From UBA4582 sp013204195 (GTDB lineage Bacteria > Pseudomonadota > Gammaproteobacteria > Pseudomonadales > Azotimanducaceae), in assembly GCA_963925735.1 (NCBI GenBank), contig CAWUUH010000009.1:1-64000 (forward strand): a stretch of DNA of 64,000 nucleotides. Reading direction: 5' to 3'. Under the pieces are notes generated by a model. That model worked only from the letters and a program-made list of their open reading frames with translations, was not told where the DNA came from and searched no databases. The translations under genes were made by a program, and so were the position numbers. Positions 61,680 to 64,000 of the stretch are shown piece after piece; the first letter of the stretch is position 1, and every line of letters begins with the position of its first letter.

Positions 61680-62591
61680 GTGAGAATCATTAGACTGATC
61701 TATTTTTCGTTCCGTTTATCGTTCTGTTTATCGTTCTGTTTAACGTTCTGTTTACCGTTCTGGGCCCTGTACCCGGCCTCGGCATTCGCGTGGGGAAAAA
61801 CTGGTCATCAGCTGGTTTGCAGCGTTGCCGAGACCCAGCTTGATGCCACTAGCCGCCAATGGCTGAAAACAACCTTGGCACTCGGTGAATTTCTCGACGG
61901 CAACGGCAGTGACAATTTTGCCGATGCTTGCCTGTGGGCCGACGTGGCAAAGTACAGCTCTCACCGAGACAGCTATGAGCAGCACTTTATCAATATTCCG
62001 GCAGGGATCGAGACAATTGACCTGGCTCGAGACTGTGCGGCCATGGACTGCCTAACAGTCGGTATCCGTCGCAGCCTGGTGTACCTTTCCCAAGATAGCC
62101 ATGGTAAACGTGAAGCTGCCAGAAAAGCGGCGGCGCTACGATATCTCGGCCATTTAGTCGGCGACCTGCACCAACCCTTGCATGTCAGTCACGGGGAAGA
62201 CTGGGGTGGTAATAAGATTAAAATCAGCGGCTTTGAAGAACCGACTAACCTGCATAGCCTCTGGGATGTGATGCTCGTGAACCAGGCCGGCCTGACTTAT
62301 CCTGCCAGTATCAATCGCTTAAAACCGACGGCACACGCGACGGACTCTGTGCAAATCATGCCCCGGCTACTACATTCCTTCGAGCTGGCCCGCACGACTG
62401 CCTACCGACACACCAATGGGCGACCTATCGCCAGTGGCGACGATCTCAACGCCGCATATATTACGCGGGCGTTGCCAGTGATCGAGGGACAACTCACGAG
62501 TGCAGCTGACCACCTGGCACGCCTATTGACCCAAATAGCTAACGGCCGCCTGACTGTCGACACTATCGACACGCTGGTTTTCAAACCCTAG
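61680..62591 (+). CDS. Secreted S1/P1-type zinc nuclease
   Basis: A 303-residue nuclease of PF02265. GTG 61680 has GGAG 7 bases upstream. The signal peptide (1-37) ends ASAFA, and the mature protein begins with Trp (WGKTGHQLV), which in this family is itself a zinc ligand. Further ligands: SHRDSYEQHFINIP, LGHLVGDLHQPLHVSHGEDWGGNKI and LHSLWDVML. It degrades single-stranded DNA and RNA and releases 5'-nucleotides, here outside the cytoplasm. The signal peptide core is made of SFCL repeats. Confidence 0.92.
   Translation: MRIIRLIYFSFRLSFCLSFCLTFCLPFWALYPASAFAWGKTGHQLVCSVAETQLDATSRQWLKTTLALGEFLDGNGSDNFADACLWADVAKYSSHRDSYEQHFINIPAGIETIDLARDCAAMDCLTVGIRRSLVYLSQDSHGKREAARKAAALRYLGHLVGDLHQPLHVSHGEDWGGNKIKISGFEEPTNLHSLWDVMLVNQAGLTYPASINRLKPTAHATDSVQIMPRLLHSFELARTTAYRHTNGRPIASGDDLNAAYITRALPVIEGQLTSAADHLARLLTQIANGRLTVDTIDTLVFKP
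61707..61766 (+). repeat. 12-bp tandem repeat in the nuclease signal peptide
   Basis: TCGTTCTGTTTA is exact at 61719-61730 and 61731-61742, with variants at 61707-61718, 61743-61754 and, more diverged, 61755-61766. It encodes tetrapeptides SFRL, SFCL, SFCL, TFCL, PFWA in the hydrophobic core. Confidence 0.92.
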
Positions 62592-62615
62592 TCATGGCTC
62601 TCGACCAAGACTAAA

Positions 62616-63836
62616 TCAGGATTCCTCGCGAATGGCTCGAGCCCGTTGCGTTAACGGAAAAATCAGCGCCAGCCACAGGGCCGTACCCGCAAATGCCAAG
62701 GCCAGATAGTAGTTGCTCATCAAGACTCCGGCATTTTGCAGGGCCACAATCACCACCGATGATGCCCCCTTCCCCGTTCGGTAGCCAAGGACGTCAATAA
62801 TTTCCTTGGCACGATAACGTTCATCAAAAGACAAGGGGACATAAAGCACTTCCTTCGCTGCCCGAAAAATCGAGTAGTCGAAAGCTTTGAAGAGAAAAAA
62901 TGCGAGCCCAACGCTCCAGACACTCGGTTCGATCAGCGCCATGCTAATGGCCACTAAATGCACGAGAGGCATCAAAATGTGAATCCAGCGTAGCCCAACG
63001 AAGCTTAAAGCCAGCGGCGTGATAATAAATTGCAGGGCTAACACACTGGTGTTCAAGGTACCAAAGAACCAGCCTTGAAACGCAGTCTCAGCATTTGGAT
63101 CGCCGGCAAATTGAACCGACAAAAGCCCCTGGAACTTATAATCCAACACTGCCGAGACGAGTTGAGAAGTGAGCACAATCCCGAGCAGGTATGCCAGGGT
63201 TGGATTGTCTTTGAGTAAGTGCCAACCCATAGGGTCTGAAGTCGCTGCGCGAGGAGGCATCTCTGGCTCACCAAACAAAACATAGCCTGCATTCGACACC
63301 AGTGCCGCCGGCAAACAGGCAATAGCGGCAAATAACACCATGGTTTCGGCGCCATACTCGCCGGCCGTCGCCCCCACTAAGGTACCACCGATCGCACCGC
63401 CAAGCCCTGCAATGCCTGTCACAGGACCATTCACCCGCTTCGCGGTTGTCGATGATAAAGACGAGTTGATATAGCTCCAATATTGTTCAATGAGCAACAC
63501 GATGTAAAATTCTTTCAGCAGGAACAGCACCGGCGTGATCCATTTGACGCCGGTAAGTAGGATCAGATAACACGCCAGAATGGACAGTCCAGAACCCAGA
63601 GAAGTCACCAGCAGCGTGCGCCTAGGCCCAAGCAGGCTCAACAAACGGCTATAAATCCAGACGCCGAAAAATACTACGACGGGCATAGCGGCCATGACCA
63701 ATGGCAATTTATCTGCGCCATAGGCCGACTTAAACAACACGGTGGACGCCGAGCGAATAAATTCGTAACCCGTCAGGGTAAACATCGCAGACAAGGCCAT
63801 AAAGGCCGCGACCTTATAGTCTCTCAGTATTACCAT
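62616..63836 (-). CDS. Npt1/Npt2-family nucleotide transporter (MFS/AAA-like)
   Basis: A 406-residue, about 11-12-helix carrier resembling the ATP:ADP-exchange (Npt/TlcC) family found in endosymbionts and also in some free-living bacteria. Family-like segments are YEFIRSASTVLFKSAYG, LLKEFYIVLLIEQYWSYIN, and AKRVNGPVTGIAGLGGAIGG. Whether it carries nucleotides is not proven by sequence. ATG 63836. It converges with the nuclease gene with 24 bases between. Confidence 0.78.
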   Translation of the reverse strand: MVILRDYKVAAFMALSAMFTLTGYEFIRSASTVLFKSAYGADKLPLVMAAMPVVVFFGVWIYSRLLSLLGPRRTLLVTSLGSGLSILACYLILLTGVKWITPVLFLLKEFYIVLLIEQYWSYINSSLSSTTAKRVNGPVTGIAGLGGAIGGTLVGATAGEYGAETMVLFAAIACLPAALVSNAGYVLFGEPEMPPRAATSDPMGWHLLKDNPTLAYLLGIVLTSQLVSAVLDYKFQGLLSVQFAGDPNAETAFQGWFFGTLNTSVLALQFIITPLALSFVGLRWIHILMPLVHLVAISMALIEPSVWSVGLAFFLFKAFDYSIFRAAKEVLYVPLSFDERYRAKEIIDVLGYRTGKGASSVVIVALQNAGVLMSNYYLALAFAGTALWLALIFPLTQRARAIREES

Positions 63837-64000
63837 CTAGTACCTCTTACTCTGCCTATCAAGCTAGGATCTATTGGACCCAGCAAGTCACCCGTACTTT
63901 AACTCGGTGAACCGGTCCCTTTGGGCTAGCGGCGGTCCATTGTAGCCAAACTTGACCCACCCGGCACCTGTGTTGACAAGGACGATCATTATCCGTCTTA
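63837..64000. other. Window end, no gene
   Basis: 164 bases upstream of the Npt-like gene. A TTGACA lies at 63973-63978, but its -10 would fall at the window edge and cannot be judged. Confidence 0.4.

Noticed and set aside
63973..64000. Promoter at the window end (TTGACA)
   Set aside because: The -10 region would lie at or past the window edge, so it cannot be supported.

Overview
The window reads as chromosomal DNA of a free-living, probably marine, gammaproteobacterium of the Pseudomonas/Cellvibrio-like lineages. The main evidence is gene order. The run tusDCBE-cysG-serS-crcB-rarA-lolA-ftsK-trxB-aat-bpt-infA-clpA-clpS, and then nudJ-mnmA-hflD-purB-roxA, follows the order known in Pseudomonas, with rluE and moaCDE where cspD and icd would be expected. 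I see no prophage, insertion sequence, CRISPR array, rRNA or tRNA.

Layout. Bases 1-11,000 are accessory metabolism: the end of a dicarboxylate/cation symporter, a short SelW-type gene read through an in-frame TGA, a serine esterase, a crotonase, two MFS carriers, a tandem Usp protein, a PF10118 hydrolase, a deazaflavin-type reductase, an RNase H with a viroplasmin domain and a PhyH dioxygenase. Bases 11,000-14,500 hold an orphan ParA, a ribosome hibernation factor fused to a cold-shock domain, a tyrosine phosphatase and a YccA/BI-1 protein. Bases 14,700-40,400 are the conserved housekeeping core: tRNA thiolation, siroheme synthesis, chromosome segregation, N-degron pathway (Aat, Bpt, ClpS, ClpA), molybdopterin synthesis, MnmA/PurB and the L16 hydroxylase. 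Bases 40,400-47,300 are catabolic: an Lrp regulator opposite a lysine-type dehydrogenase/ALDH7 pair, then prpBC of the methylcitrate cycle, then pabB. Bases 47,300-57,700 hold thrH, a CysB-like regulator, a 5'-nucleotidase, a VWA/J-domain/RDD/unknown/HAD operon leading into an omega-transaminase and an SDR, and metA. Bases 57,800-63,840 carry an HlyD plus peptidase-ABC export pair, an S1/P1 nuclease and an Npt-type nucleotide carrier.

Three things stand out. (1) At 600-824 a complete SelW/Rdx protein is encoded with a CxxU motif in which U is TGA, followed by a hairpin that fits the bacterial SECIS rules. (2) metA is preceded by a near-consensus promoter, a sequence and structure matching the SAM-II riboswitch, and an intrinsic terminator whose 5' arm can pair instead with the ligand-binding strand: a complete transcriptional attenuator. 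(3) At least nine places carry short tandem duplications with units of 7-18 bp, nearly always at a gene boundary, over a stop codon, or inside a signal peptide or flexible N-terminus. This looks like a genome-wide habit of slipped-strand duplication tolerated at neutral positions.

All functional names come from reading the translations and motifs by eye. No database search was run.
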